Part shown: positions 15,754-22,301 of the stretch, one piece after another
Layout: each line of letters starts with the position of its first letter
Position numbering within the stretch: the first letter of the stretch is position 1
Assembly: GCA_946623365.1 (NCBI GenBank)
Contig: CAMORE010000009.1
Span: 1-26,738 of the forward strand
Source: an uncultured Acinetobacter sp.
GTDB lineage: Bacteria; Cyanobacteriota; Vampirovibrionia; Gastranaerophilales; Gastranaerophilaceae
Length of the DNA: 26,738 nucleotides
Direction: 5' to 3'
Notes under the pieces: model-generated
The model's database searches: none
What the model was told of the DNA's origin: nothing
The model's input: only the letters and a program-made list of their open reading frames with translations
Translations under genes and position numbers: made by a program

Positions 15754-16419
15754 TTACATATTAGGTATATATTTAAAACCTGTAAGATCTTGTATTGATT
15801 GTCCCCATTTTTCTATCATTTCATCTAAATTATCCGAATACGGAATAACTTTACCAATTTTTACAATTATTTTCCCGGAGAAAGGCAAGCGTTTTGCAAC
15901 TTCTGTTCCTGTTATTCCAATAGGCAGAATTCCGCATTTGTTGCTTTTTGCAATAGATGCAAAACCTTTAGTTAAATTCTTAATTTCTCCGTCTAACTGT
16001 CTTGTTCCCTGCGGGAAAATTCCAAGAACCCAATTAGTTTTCTTAATAGCTTTAACCGTTTTCATAGTTGATACACTTACGTGTTCTCTATCAACAGCAA
16101 ATGCTCCAAGCCAGTTTAACCACCATCTTAAAAAAATGTTATCAAAAAGTTCTTTTTTTGCCATATATGCAACACCTCTGTTCATAACCGCACATACAAG
16201 AGGCGGATCAAGAGTAGACAGGTGGTTTGCTGCAATTAAAAAATTATTATCTTTTGGAATATTTTCCCTGCCTTGCACTTCTAACCTGTAAACAAGTTTA
16301 AAACGTATCATATAAAATACGTGTGTAACTAAAAAAAGAAATATTCTACGCCAAATATTGTAAAATTTAGGCTCTCTATAATCATGATTTCCGTTATTTT
16401 TATTCGTCTTTTCAGACAT
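15754..16419 (-). CDS. PlsC-type lysophospholipid/1-acylglycerol-3-phosphate acyltransferase (copy 1)
   Basis: The first of two tandem acyltransferase genes, 221 residues, similar to its neighbour along the whole length (NHxSxLDPP, GVAYMAKKELF and LGAFAVxRE are shared or nearly so). His66 and Asp71 form the H-x4-D motif. The third block is FPQGTR (135-140), with Gln for Glu but otherwise complete, so this copy looks closer to the standard PlsC than the downstream one. A hydrophobic helix at about 24-42 precedes the domain. GAGGAG lies about 7 bases before the ATG. The pair most likely arose by duplication and serves phospholipid synthesis. Confidence 0.93.
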   Translation of the reverse strand: MSEKTNKNNGNHDYREPKFYNIWRRIFLFLVTHVFYMIRFKLVYRLEVQGRENIPKDNNFLIAANHLSTLDPPLVCAVMNRGVAYMAKKELFDNIFLRWWLNWLGAFAVDREHVSVSTMKTVKAIKKTNWVLGIFPQGTRQLDGEIKNLTKGFASIAKSNKCGILPIGITGTEVAKRLPFSGKIIVKIGKVIPYSDNLDEMIEKWGQSIQDLTGFKYIPNM

Positions 16420-16472
16420 AAATCACTCCTCGCATCTGTATAATTATACATCAAAATAAGATAGATATATAG

Positions 16473-16853
16473 TTATTTAGAGCTATTTTCTTGGTTATTT
16501 TTTTGCTCTTTGTCAGATTCTTTCTGTTTGTTTTTATGTTTATTTTCTTTCTCGTCATCATCTTCTTCAAGAATCTCTTTGACTGTTTTTTTGTGCTTAT
16601 TGGCATTCAAAACCCCTGCAACATTTGTCATTGCAAGAGAATTTAACGTTGCTCTTAAAAGTGCACTCCTATCTACATAAGGCTGATTATAAAGATTTTC
16701 ATCGCCTTCTTCTCCTTCCAATGGAGGAAGGTACATTGCTTCCGAACCGTATTTTTCCTGACTCATTTTTGCCGCAGTTCCGGACGGGTCACCGCTTTTA
16801 AAATTAAAAGCCCCGCCAATACCGTAAAAACCTGCTGAACGATTATCTACCAC
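16473..16853 (-). CDS. Uncharacterised Lys/Glu-rich protein downstream of fliE
   Basis: I do not recognise this 126-residue protein. It starts with GTG at 16853, supported by GAGG 7 bases upstream. The first 85 residues are mixed and include a Gly/Phe-rich start (GFYGIGGAFNF) and a possible helix around residues 61-85 (RSALLRATLNSLAMTNVAGVL). From about residue 86 the chain is almost only Lys, Glu, Asp, Asn and Gln and is surely disordered. There is no signal peptide or membrane segment. It lies 166 bases behind fliE on the same strand, so a flagellum-related role is possible but not shown. The strong charge may indicate a scaffold, chaperone or length-control type role; this is a guess. Confidence 0.65.
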   Translation of the reverse strand: MVDNRSAGFYGIGGAFNFKSGDPSGTAAKMSQEKYGSEAMYLPPLEGEEGDENLYNQPYVDRSALLRATLNSLAMTNVAGVLNANKHKKTVKEILEEDDDEKENKHKNKQKESDKEQKNNQENSSK

Positions 16854-16869
16854 TATTTGACCTCATGCA

Positions 16870-16888
16870 AGGGTATTTTTTATACCCT
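16870..16888 (-). promoter_or_regulatory. Hairpin in the leader of the 126-aa orphan gene
   Basis: AGGGTAT and ATACCCT form a perfect 7-bp stem with a 5-base T/A loop, ending shortly before the GAGG ribosome-binding site of the GTG-started gene. It is near-symmetric on both strands and has no T run, so control of translation is more likely than termination. Confidence 0.4.
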
Positions 16889-16928
16889 CATAGTGTAATA
16901 TAACCTCTAAAAAAATAATTTGCTATTC

Positions 16929-16946
16929 TGTAACAAAATTGTTACA
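16929..16946. repeat. Perfect inverted repeat TGTAACAA-AA-TTGTTACA
   Basis: Two 8-base arms with a 2-base centre, between fliE and the orphan gene. The half-site GTAACAA occurs singly in several other gaps of this window. It could be an operator for a dimeric repressor or activator. Confidence 0.5.
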
Positions 16947-17019
16947 TATTGAGCTTGAGGAAACATCTCAAAATTTTGTCGATTTTGGCTTTTCTCCTGT
17001 ATTCTCATTATAAACGTTT

Positions 17020-17445
17020 TTATATCATCATTCCGGTAATTTCTGTATATGCCGATAATATTCTGTTTCTGACTTGAACGGCCATTTGCATGCTTAATGA
17101 AGCTTTCTCTGCTGCAATCATTGCATCATGCACACTTGTCGGGCCTCCCATAGCCAAATCTTCCTGCATTCTGTCAGCTTCTAATTTAATAGTATTTACC
17201 GCATTAAGACTATCTGAAAGAGCAGAACCCATCTTGTCTGCAAAATTGCCTAAGCCGACAGGATCTTTTTTATCATGAACAGGATAACTTTTTGAAGCAT
17301 CATTTAGTGCTTTTTCAAAATCTGTAACAACGGCAGTATCAAATTGAAAAGAAGTATTATTTTTAAGAAAGTTATTATAATTTTCTACCGCATCAAAATT
17401 AAATGTTCTGTCAAAATTTGTCGATATTCCTGTTGAAAATTCCAT
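17020..17445 (-). CDS. fliE: Flagellar hook-basal body protein FliE
   Basis: FliE joins the MS ring to the proximal rod and is the first rod-side component exported by the flagellar type III system. The C-terminal 90 residues carry the family pattern: an amphipathic helix around LGNFADKMGSALSDSLNAVN, then SVHDAMIAAEKASLSMQMAVQVRNRILSAYTEI with the conserved D, A, E-A and R-N-x-x-x-A-Y positions. At 141 residues it is longer than the usual 100 or so because of an extended N-terminal stretch. I chose ATG 17445, with AGGA about 10 bases upstream. A TTG at 17454 is in frame but too close to that site. It follows flgC by 136 bases, a gap that contains an octamer array and a hairpin. Confidence 0.93.
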   Translation of the reverse strand: MEFSTGISTNFDRTFNFDAVENYNNFLKNNTSFQFDTAVVTDFEKALNDASKSYPVHDKKDPVGLGNFADKMGSALSDSLNAVNTIKLEADRMQEDLAMGGPTSVHDAMIAAEKASLSMQMAVQVRNRILSAYTEITGMMI

Positions 17446-17503
17446 AATTATCAAATCCTTTATTGTTGTGGTGCAAACAAGTGTATTCTAAGGTTTAATT
17501 TTT

Positions 17504-17520
17504 GTTGGGTTTCACCCAAC
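17504..17520. repeat. GTTGGGT-TTC-ACCCAAC hairpin
   Basis: Perfect 7-bp stem with a 3-base loop between flgC and fliE, flanked by CTACAG. The core GTAGGTTGGGT...ACCCAACA on the minus strand resembles a dispersed hairpin repeat I remember from cyanobacterial and other genomes; this resemblance is from memory. No T run follows on the minus strand, so it is not a terminator for flgC. Confidence 0.5.
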
Positions 17521-17542
17521 CTACAGTTCTTTTTGCTTATTT

Positions 17543-17582
17543 TCACTTGCTCACTTGTTCACTTAATCACCTGCTCACCTGT
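17543..17582. repeat. Octamer array A, five units, directly after flgC
   Basis: Five head-to-tail 8-base units on the plus strand: TCACTTGC, TCACTTGT, TCACTTAA, TCACCTGC, TCACCTGT. The array touches the flgC stop codon (17582-17584). Confidence 0.85.
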
Positions 17583-18088
17583 TATATATTCATCGCACTC
17601 TGCATCATGGTTTTTACGTTCTCTGCAACAGTCGCATTGGCTTGATAAGCTTTTGATGCTGATATCATTCCTACCATTTCTTCTACTACGTTAATGTTTG
17701 GTAAATCTACATATCCGTCTTCGTCTGCATCAGGATGAGACGGATCATAAACAGTTTTTACACCGTTTTCAGAATCGTATATTTCATCAACTTCGACTCC
17801 GCCTGTCAACAAGCCATGGTTAAGTGCTACATTAGCATTGATATGAAGATTTCCTGTTCTCGGGTCAAACTGCGCATCAGGACTGTTGCTTGAAAAATTA
17901 GAAAAACCTCGGTTTAACTCGTCTTCATAGATTGTTCTAAAAGTCACATCTTTTTTTATATAAACTCCTTTTGAACCGTCCGGACGGCGTGTAGTATTAA
18001 CATTTGCAATATTACTGGCAATAGTATCCATTTTGACTCTTTGCGCTGTCATTCCGGACCCTGCAATATCAAATATATTAAAACTCAT
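17582..18088 (-). CDS. flgC: Flagellar basal-body rod protein FlgC
   Basis: FlgC is a proximal rod subunit exported through the flagellar type III apparatus. The N-terminus has the rod signature SNIANVNT (residues about 24-31) and the C-terminus the matching PNINVVEEMVGMISASKAYQANAT, both parts of the coiled rod domain. At 168 residues it is about 30 longer than typical FlgC because of a middle insertion (about 45-125) with a FDPRTGNLHI segment. The start is ATG 18088 (MSFNIFDIAGSG) with GGAG upstream; a longer open frame to 18133 adds an Arg-rich stretch not seen in the family. It is followed at once by octamer array A and preceded by array B. Confidence 0.95.
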   Translation of the reverse strand: MSFNIFDIAGSGMTAQRVKMDTIASNIANVNTTRRPDGSKGVYIKKDVTFRTIYEDELNRGFSNFSSNSPDAQFDPRTGNLHINANVALNHGLLTGGVEVDEIYDSENGVKTVYDPSHPDADEDGYVDLPNINVVEEMVGMISASKAYQANATVAENVKTMMQSAMNI

Positions 18089-18143
18089 TTTTACTCTCCT
18101 GTGTCTTGGTCTTTCTCGTGTGTCAAGCCGCACATCAACATGT

Positions 18144-18175
18144 TCACCTGTTCACTTAATCATTCGTTCACCTGT
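18144..18175. repeat. Octamer array B, four units, directly after flgB
   Basis: TCACCTGT, TCACTTAA, TCATTCGT, TCACCTGT in tandem. It begins four bases after the flgB stop codon (minus strand) and shares the unit of arrays A and C. Confidence 0.8.
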
Positions 18176-18179
18176 ATAA

Positions 18180-18662
18180 CTACTGTCCTCTGATAACATC
18201 ACTTAAGCCGCTGAAATTTCTTCTTTCCAGATTAGATAAAACCATGTATTTTGTGCCTGTTTTTGATAAATCCATCATTTCTCGTTCCAATTCAACGTTA
18301 TTTCCATGATTATCGGTACCGCTATAAATGTCTGTTACCAGCTGTGGTTTAAATTGGTCGTAGACATTCGATTGCAAATAGGCTTTTTCCTGTAGTGTAG
18401 GAACTCTGTATTTATGAATATCACCTGTAAAGACATCCAGTACCGGCGGTTTGTATTCTATACTGTTAAGTTCCTTGATATAATCTTTTAAATCTTCTTT
18501 TTCCTGAATTTCAGCAAGCTGGCTTTCAAACGCTACTTCTTTTCTTTGATATCCGGGAGTGTTAACGTTTGCAATATTGGAAGCGATAGCATGTTGTCTG
18601 TCCATCAGACCGTCCATGCCAAGCTGTGTTATTTTCATCGTTCTGCTTGTGATTAAATCCAT
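18180..18662 (-). CDS. flgB: Flagellar basal-body rod protein FlgB
   Basis: FlgB is the most proximal rod protein, next to FliE. The 160-residue protein has the canonical N-terminal rod motif SNIANVNTPGYQRKEVAFE (about 28-46) and a C-terminal helix NNVELEREMMDLSKTGTKYMVLS, the matching rod domain half. It is slightly longer than most FlgB. The ATG at 18662 gives the expected MDLITSRTMKIT start, but there is no Shine-Dalgarno sequence: the bases just upstream are the end of an octamer array (CACCTAACAAAC). Translation may be coupled to the upstream kinase or use another mode. It is 89 bases after the kinase gene. Confidence 0.95.
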   Translation of the reverse strand: MDLITSRTMKITQLGMDGLMDRQHAIASNIANVNTPGYQRKEVAFESQLAEIQEKEDLKDYIKELNSIEYKPPVLDVFTGDIHKYRVPTLQEKAYLQSNVYDQFKPQLVTDIYSGTDNHGNNVELEREMMDLSKTGTKYMVLSNLERRNFSGLSDVIRGQ

Positions 18663-18668
18663 GTTTGT

Positions 18669-18752
18669 TAGGTGATTGAGTGATTGTGTGATTAAGTGAA
18701 TAAGTGATTTTTACACCACCTGTTCACATGCTCACCTGCTCACTTGCTCACT
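18669..18752. repeat. Octamer array C, two opposed arms between the kinase gene and flgB
   Basis: Left arm 18669-18708 has five units of T-N-R-GTGA-W (TAGGTGAT, TGAGTGAT, TGTGTGAT, TAAGTGAA, TAAGTGAT). Right arm 18721-18752 has four units in opposite orientation (TGTTCACA, TGCTCACC, TGCTCACT, TGCTCACT). A 12-base spacer separates them. The right arm touches the kinase stop codon. The mRNA could fold the two arms into a long imperfect stem of GTGA/TCAC blocks. Confidence 0.85.
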
Positions 18753-19981
18753 TATCCTACCTTTCCTATTTTTATGACAAACTCGACTTCTTCATCTGTA
18801 TTTTTTGCCAATTCAAGTCTGCCGTACATTTCCTCTATTGATTTTTTACAAATTAATAACCCAAGTCCTGAACCTGAAGATTTGGTAGTGTATCCTTCTT
18901 TGAAAATATTTTCAGGATTTTCTATTTTCCCTGCATTATTTGCTACACTAACTAATACAAAATCTCCGTCCTCTTCTGTTTTAATTTTAATATACTTACC
19001 ATCTCTGACATCATTTATATCAAATGCTTCACTTGCATTCTTTACTAAATTAACGATTGCAGCAATGAATTTATTTTCATCAACAGGAATTCTTGTATCA
19101 TGTTCATTTTCCAATTTACAATCAATATTTTTACCTTCATAATATACTTTCGTCAAATCGACCGCATTGTTAATTAATTCTTTTAACTTCAAAGGTTTTA
19201 TAACATTTTTCTCGGTAGATTTTAGAGAAATAAGGGAATTGTTTGCCATCTTAATAGCTCTCGTCATATTTTTAAGAGCGTTTGTAATTCCCTCTTCACT
19301 TATCCCCTGTTTTGCGCAAGTTTTTTTAATAATTTCATTATACAAGTCACATATAGAAAGCTGATTTCTTATTTCATGTGCGATGGCTCTTGTATTTGCG
19401 CTAATCTCCTCTTCCTCTTTTTCCGACTGAATTTGTGCATACCCTAATACTGCATCCTTTGTCGCTTCATCCATATTCTCAATTATTCGTCTGATTGATA
19501 CGTTTAAAAGCGGGTTATCACGTCTGTCAGGTTTAAAACGTTCTTGAAAATCTTTAATATCTACATCCGTATTTCTGTCGATTATATCAAGTGCTTCATT
19601 CTGAACTCTTGAGTTATAAATTGTGTAATATCTGACAAAGTTTTTATTTTCTGTTTTATTGTCCCAAATAATAATGGCAACAAATCTGTGAGTTAAAACA
19701 CATAAAAATTCTGTATTTGCCCAAACCTTTTCTTTTAAATGTCCGCCCTCATCAGTAAAATCGTAAGAAGGAATTGATGAGAATTCTAATCGCTTAATAA
19801 GACTCATTATTCCTGATTTATTATTAATCCTGTGCAGTACTACGCCTTCCTCAGGATTATCAACCAAAGGCTCTATCGAAGCTCTCATCATGCATTTTAA
19901 TGCGGATCTTGAGATTATTTGATTATCCTGAGATTCAATAAGCTCTTTTAAATAGTTTTGTTGTCTTACGATTTTTTTCAT
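18752..19981 (-). CDS. Soluble sensor histidine kinase next to flagellar rod genes
   Basis: A 409-residue histidine kinase with no membrane segment or signal peptide, so it acts in the cytoplasm. The first 190 residues are an unassigned sensor region (note LCVLTHRFVAIIIWDN at about 93-108). The H-box is AHEIRNQLS with His202 as phospho-acceptor. The N-box is NLVKNASEA (Asn311, Asn315), the G2 box GSGLGL (370-375), preceded by YTTK. The G1 box reads NNAGKI instead of D-x-G-x-G, so nucleotide binding may be altered. The start at 19981 has AAGGA 7 bases upstream; an in-frame extension to 20029 is not needed. It lies 82 bases after the response regulator gene and 89 before flgB. Likely partner: the adjacent LuxR-type regulator. 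Confidence 0.93.
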   Translation of the reverse strand: MKKIVRQQNYLKELIESQDNQIISRSALKCMMRASIEPLVDNPEEGVVLHRINNKSGIMSLIKRLEFSSIPSYDFTDEGGHLKEKVWANTEFLCVLTHRFVAIIIWDNKTENKNFVRYYTIYNSRVQNEALDIIDRNTDVDIKDFQERFKPDRRDNPLLNVSIRRIIENMDEATKDAVLGYAQIQSEKEEEEISANTRAIAHEIRNQLSICDLYNEIIKKTCAKQGISEEGITNALKNMTRAIKMANNSLISLKSTEKNVIKPLKLKELINNAVDLTKVYYEGKNIDCKLENEHDTRIPVDENKFIAAIVNLVKNASEAFDINDVRDGKYIKIKTEEDGDFVLVSVANNAGKIENPENIFKEGYTTKSSGSGLGLLICKKSIEEMYGRLELAKNTDEEVEFVIKIGKVG

Positions 19982-20063
19982 TTGTTTTTCCTTGTTGTTG
20001 GGTTTTGCTTTAAGCTTAACCCTGAACATATATGAAGTTAAATTAATTGTTCGCTGTTTTTAA

Positions 20064-20771
20064 CTACACTGCAATTTTATTTTTTGTTAAAAATCCGTTA
20101 TTAATCGCATATAAAACAGCTTGTGTTCTGTCGTTAACCTGAAGCTTTTGGAAAATGTTATTTACATGTGTTTTTACCGTTGTTTCAGATATAAATAATT
20201 TATTAGCAACACCTTTATATGTAATACCTTGAGTTAGCAGTTCCAAAACTTCTTCTTCTCTTTGTGTTAATGCATCAAGCAAATTTTCTTCATTTGAAGC
20301 AGATTCTTTTCTTGAATTTTCTTCTCTGAATGATTGTTGAAAATATTCAAAAAATCTTGATGAAAGTGCAAGCGGTAAATAAATTTTGCCGTTCAATACT
20401 TCTTCTATTGCATAAATTAATTGAGCCGAAGCCATGGTTTTCAAAACATAACCTTTTGCACCAATCTTCATTGCCCTGAAAATCAAGTCGGCATCATCAT
20501 ATCCTGATAATGCTAAAACTTTTGTACCCAGACCGAGTTTAGATATTTCAATGATTCCTTGTAAGCCGTCTCTCTCAGGCATATTCATATCTAATAAAAC
20601 AATATCCGGTTGATATTTTTTTATTAAATTTAGTCCTACTGTGACATTTGTTGCAATTCCTACTACATCAAATGTTCCTTCCAGATTCAAAAGTTCCCTA
20701 ATCCCTGTTAAATGATCATAATTGTCATCAATTAATAAAACTCTTGATTTTTTCTTAAACTCATGTCTCAT
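20064..20771 (-). CDS. NarL/FixJ-family response regulator
   Basis: A 235-residue transcription regulator with a receiver domain (about 9-125) and a LuxR-type helix-turn-helix (about 165-228). The acidic pocket is Asp15 and Asp16, the phosphorylated residue Asp61 (LLDMNMP), and the switch residues are Ser in ALSGYDD and Lys in GYVLKT. The HTH is LTQREEEVLELLTQGITYKGVANKLFISETTVKTHVNNIF, a full match to the family. Cognate kinase is almost certainly the next gene, 82 bases downstream. As the first gene before the kinase, flgB, flgC and fliE, it may control flagellar assembly. A symmetric 7-2-7 site lies 134 bases upstream of its start codon. Confidence 0.95.
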   Translation of the reverse strand: MRHEFKKKSRVLLIDDNYDHLTGIRELLNLEGTFDVVGIATNVTVGLNLIKKYQPDIVLLDMNMPERDGLQGIIEISKLGLGTKVLALSGYDDADLIFRAMKIGAKGYVLKTMASAQLIYAIEEVLNGKIYLPLALSSRFFEYFQQSFREENSRKESASNEENLLDALTQREEEVLELLTQGITYKGVANKLFISETTVKTHVNNIFQKLQVNDRTQAVLYAINNGFLTKNKIAV

Positions 20772-21147
20772 ACTCTCTTCTCTCCCCTATATAATAAATT
20801 GTATAATTATCTTCTCTTTCCACTATTCATATTACCTGCGTATAGAGGATATTTTCATCAATAAAAAGATTAATTTTACAGTATTTAGGCTAGATAAAAA
20901 GATATAGACCACATGGTCTAGAGGTAAATATAAGTGATTTTGCAGAGAGCATTTTAGCCCATGTCAATATTAATATTAAAATTCAAATAAAGAGTCTAGT
21001 TTGAATATATGTTTTATACTACTTTTAAAGTACTGTGTAAGTACCATTTTTTATAATATTAACTTTTATTCTTACAACTACACCCAATTGTCTAATTTAT
21101 TAAACTACTGCGTCTCATATCATGTTTTCAGAGTGGAGAAAAACGGT
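20772..21147. other. 376-base divergent intergenic region (response regulator / sigma factor)
   Basis: No convincing gene. An open frame from TTG at 21001 runs into the sigma gene, but its first 49 codons are low-complexity (Tyr, Asn, Leu, Phe) and I treat them as non-coding. The notable element is the inverted repeat at 20905-20920. AT-rich -10-like sequences occur on both strands, for example TATAAT at 21052-21057 (plus), without good -35 partners. Confidence 0.6.
20905..20920. promoter_or_regulatory. Symmetric operator candidate TAGACCA-CA-TGGTCTA
   Basis: Two perfect 7-base arms with a 2-base centre. NarL-family regulators are known to bind heptamers in an inverted 7-2-7 arrangement, and this site lies between the NarL-type regulator gene and a divergent sigma gene. 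The arm sequence itself differs from the known NarL heptamer. Regulator identity is inference. Confidence 0.55.
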
Positions 21148-21717
21148 GTGAGAAACGTTGATTATAAAAATGATGACTTGAATATGATAATTACTCTTTC
21201 TCAAAAAGGTGATATTAAAGCACTTGAAGAACTTATCAGACGTATTCAAAAAAATGTCTTTACCATGTTTAGTTATTTAACAGATAAACGGCAGGACATT
21301 TCTGATTTAACACAGGAGGCTTTATTAAAAACGGCAAAATGCATTTCTTCGCTTAAAGATGTAGACTGTTTCAAATCTTGGCTTAACCATATTGTTACAA
21401 ATACGTATTATGACTATACCAGAAAACGAGCAGCAGAAGGGAAAGTTGATTTTAATGAAGATAAACTTTTAGAAATTAAGGACAAAATAGGATGTGAACC
21501 CGGAGAAAAATGCCTTTTCTCTGAAATGGATAAAATAATAAAAATAGCTTTGCTGGGACTCCCTGACAACTTAAGAATTGCAATAGTGTTAAGAGAATTT
21601 GAAGGATTAAGCTACGAAGATATATCAAAACTTACAAACACAACAATCGGAACCGTAAAATCGCGAATATCACGAGCCAGAGGAAAATTACAAAAACAAT
21701 TAAAGGAGTTTATTTAA
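21148..21717 (+). CDS. ECF-type RNA polymerase sigma factor
   Basis: A 189-residue sigma-70-family factor with only regions 2 and 4. Region 2 includes the helix DLTQEALLKTAKCISSL and the following W-L-x-x-I-V-x-N-x-x-x-D-Y-x-R-K-R block. Region 4 is LPDNLRIAIVLREFEGLSYEDISKLTNTTIGTVKSRISRARGKL, with the expected E-G-x-S-Y-x-E-I-A pattern (here DI). I chose GTG 21148, which has GGAG 9 bases upstream; GTG 21133 and ATG 21184 are other options. The stop codon overlaps the start of the next gene by one base (TAATG), the usual arrangement for a sigma/anti-sigma pair. The controlled genes are unknown. Confidence 0.92.
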   Translation: MRNVDYKNDDLNMIITLSQKGDIKALEELIRRIQKNVFTMFSYLTDKRQDISDLTQEALLKTAKCISSLKDVDCFKSWLNHIVTNTYYDYTRKRAAEGKVDFNEDKLLEIKDKIGCEPGEKCLFSEMDKIIKIALLGLPDNLRIAIVLREFEGLSYEDISKLTNTTIGTVKSRISRARGKLQKQLKEFI

Positions 21718-22271
21718 TGGAAATAACATGTTTACAAATGGATGTACTTATATCTTTTTATATTGAAGGGGATTTATCTGACGCATTAAAAGAAAAAGTC
21801 GAAGAACATTTAAAAAAATGTCCTGTATGCAGGGCTAAGTTCAATATTATTAATTCACTTTTTTCTGATATGCGTGCAGAAGTCAAAAGCAAAGAAAAAA
21901 ACGAAACGGAATTATATCCTACAAATTGCCATCCGTCTAAACAGTATCAATTTTTTAAAACAAATCTTTCTGCGTACGTAGATAATGAACTTCCTGAGGA
22001 GGAAAACGTGAAAATAAGAAAATATGCAATAGGGAATAAAAAAGCAAGAAAAGAATTAGAAGACACTTATCACATAAGAAAGCTTATGCGTGATTCATTC
22101 AGGAAAACAAGTGCGGAAACAAAACCTGATTTAACAAAAAATATTATTAAACAAATCAGCAATGAGGAAAAAAATGATTTTAATTTCAATCCGCTGATTA
22201 CAGTAGCTTTTGCTTTTGTTATAAGTGTCTTGCTAATAAGTGCTATCGTAATTTATATAATGTCCATGTAG
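21717..22271 (+). CDS. Tail-anchored zinc-finger anti-sigma factor with a second degenerate domain
   Basis: A 184-residue partner of the sigma factor. The N-terminal zinc-finger anti-sigma (ZAS/zf-HC2) domain has Cys5 and the H-x3-C-x2-C motif (His31, Cys35, Cys38 in EEHLKKCPVC) and should hold the sigma factor. A second segment (about 83-140, starting LSAYVDNELPEEE) resembles a further anti-sigma domain but lacks the metal ligands. A single membrane helix at about 160-182 ends the protein, so the sigma-binding part faces the cytoplasm and only a few residues reach outside. Translation is coupled to the sigma gene by a TAATG overlap. With such a short outer part, release by conformational or redox change of the zinc site is more likely than classical outside sensing; this is inference. 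Confidence 0.86.
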   Translation: MEITCLQMDVLISFYIEGDLSDALKEKVEEHLKKCPVCRAKFNIINSLFSDMRAEVKSKEKNETELYPTNCHPSKQYQFFKTNLSAYVDNELPEEENVKIRKYAIGNKKARKELEDTYHIRKLMRDSFRKTSAETKPDLTKNIIKQISNEEKNDFNFNPLITVAFAFVISVLLISAIVIYIMSM

Positions 22272-22301
22272 ATTTCAGCTTTGTATGGTTATATTCTGCA
22301 T

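Noticed and set aside
17582..18133. Longer FlgC with an Arg-rich start
   Set aside because: The added 15 residues are unlike FlgC and run over the GGAG site that serves ATG 18088.
18669..18752. Short repeats could be a CRISPR array
   Set aside because: Units are 8 bases, degenerate and contiguous without spacers; no cas genes are present.
21040..21120. ECF-type autoregulated promoter (CGTC -10) before the sigma gene
   Set aside because: A CGTC occurs at about 21110 but no GGAAC-like -35 lies at the right distance.
21001..21147. Extension of the sigma factor by 49 residues from a TTG start
   Set aside because: The extension is AT-driven low-complexity sequence without family similarity, and GTG 21148 has a good GGAG site.
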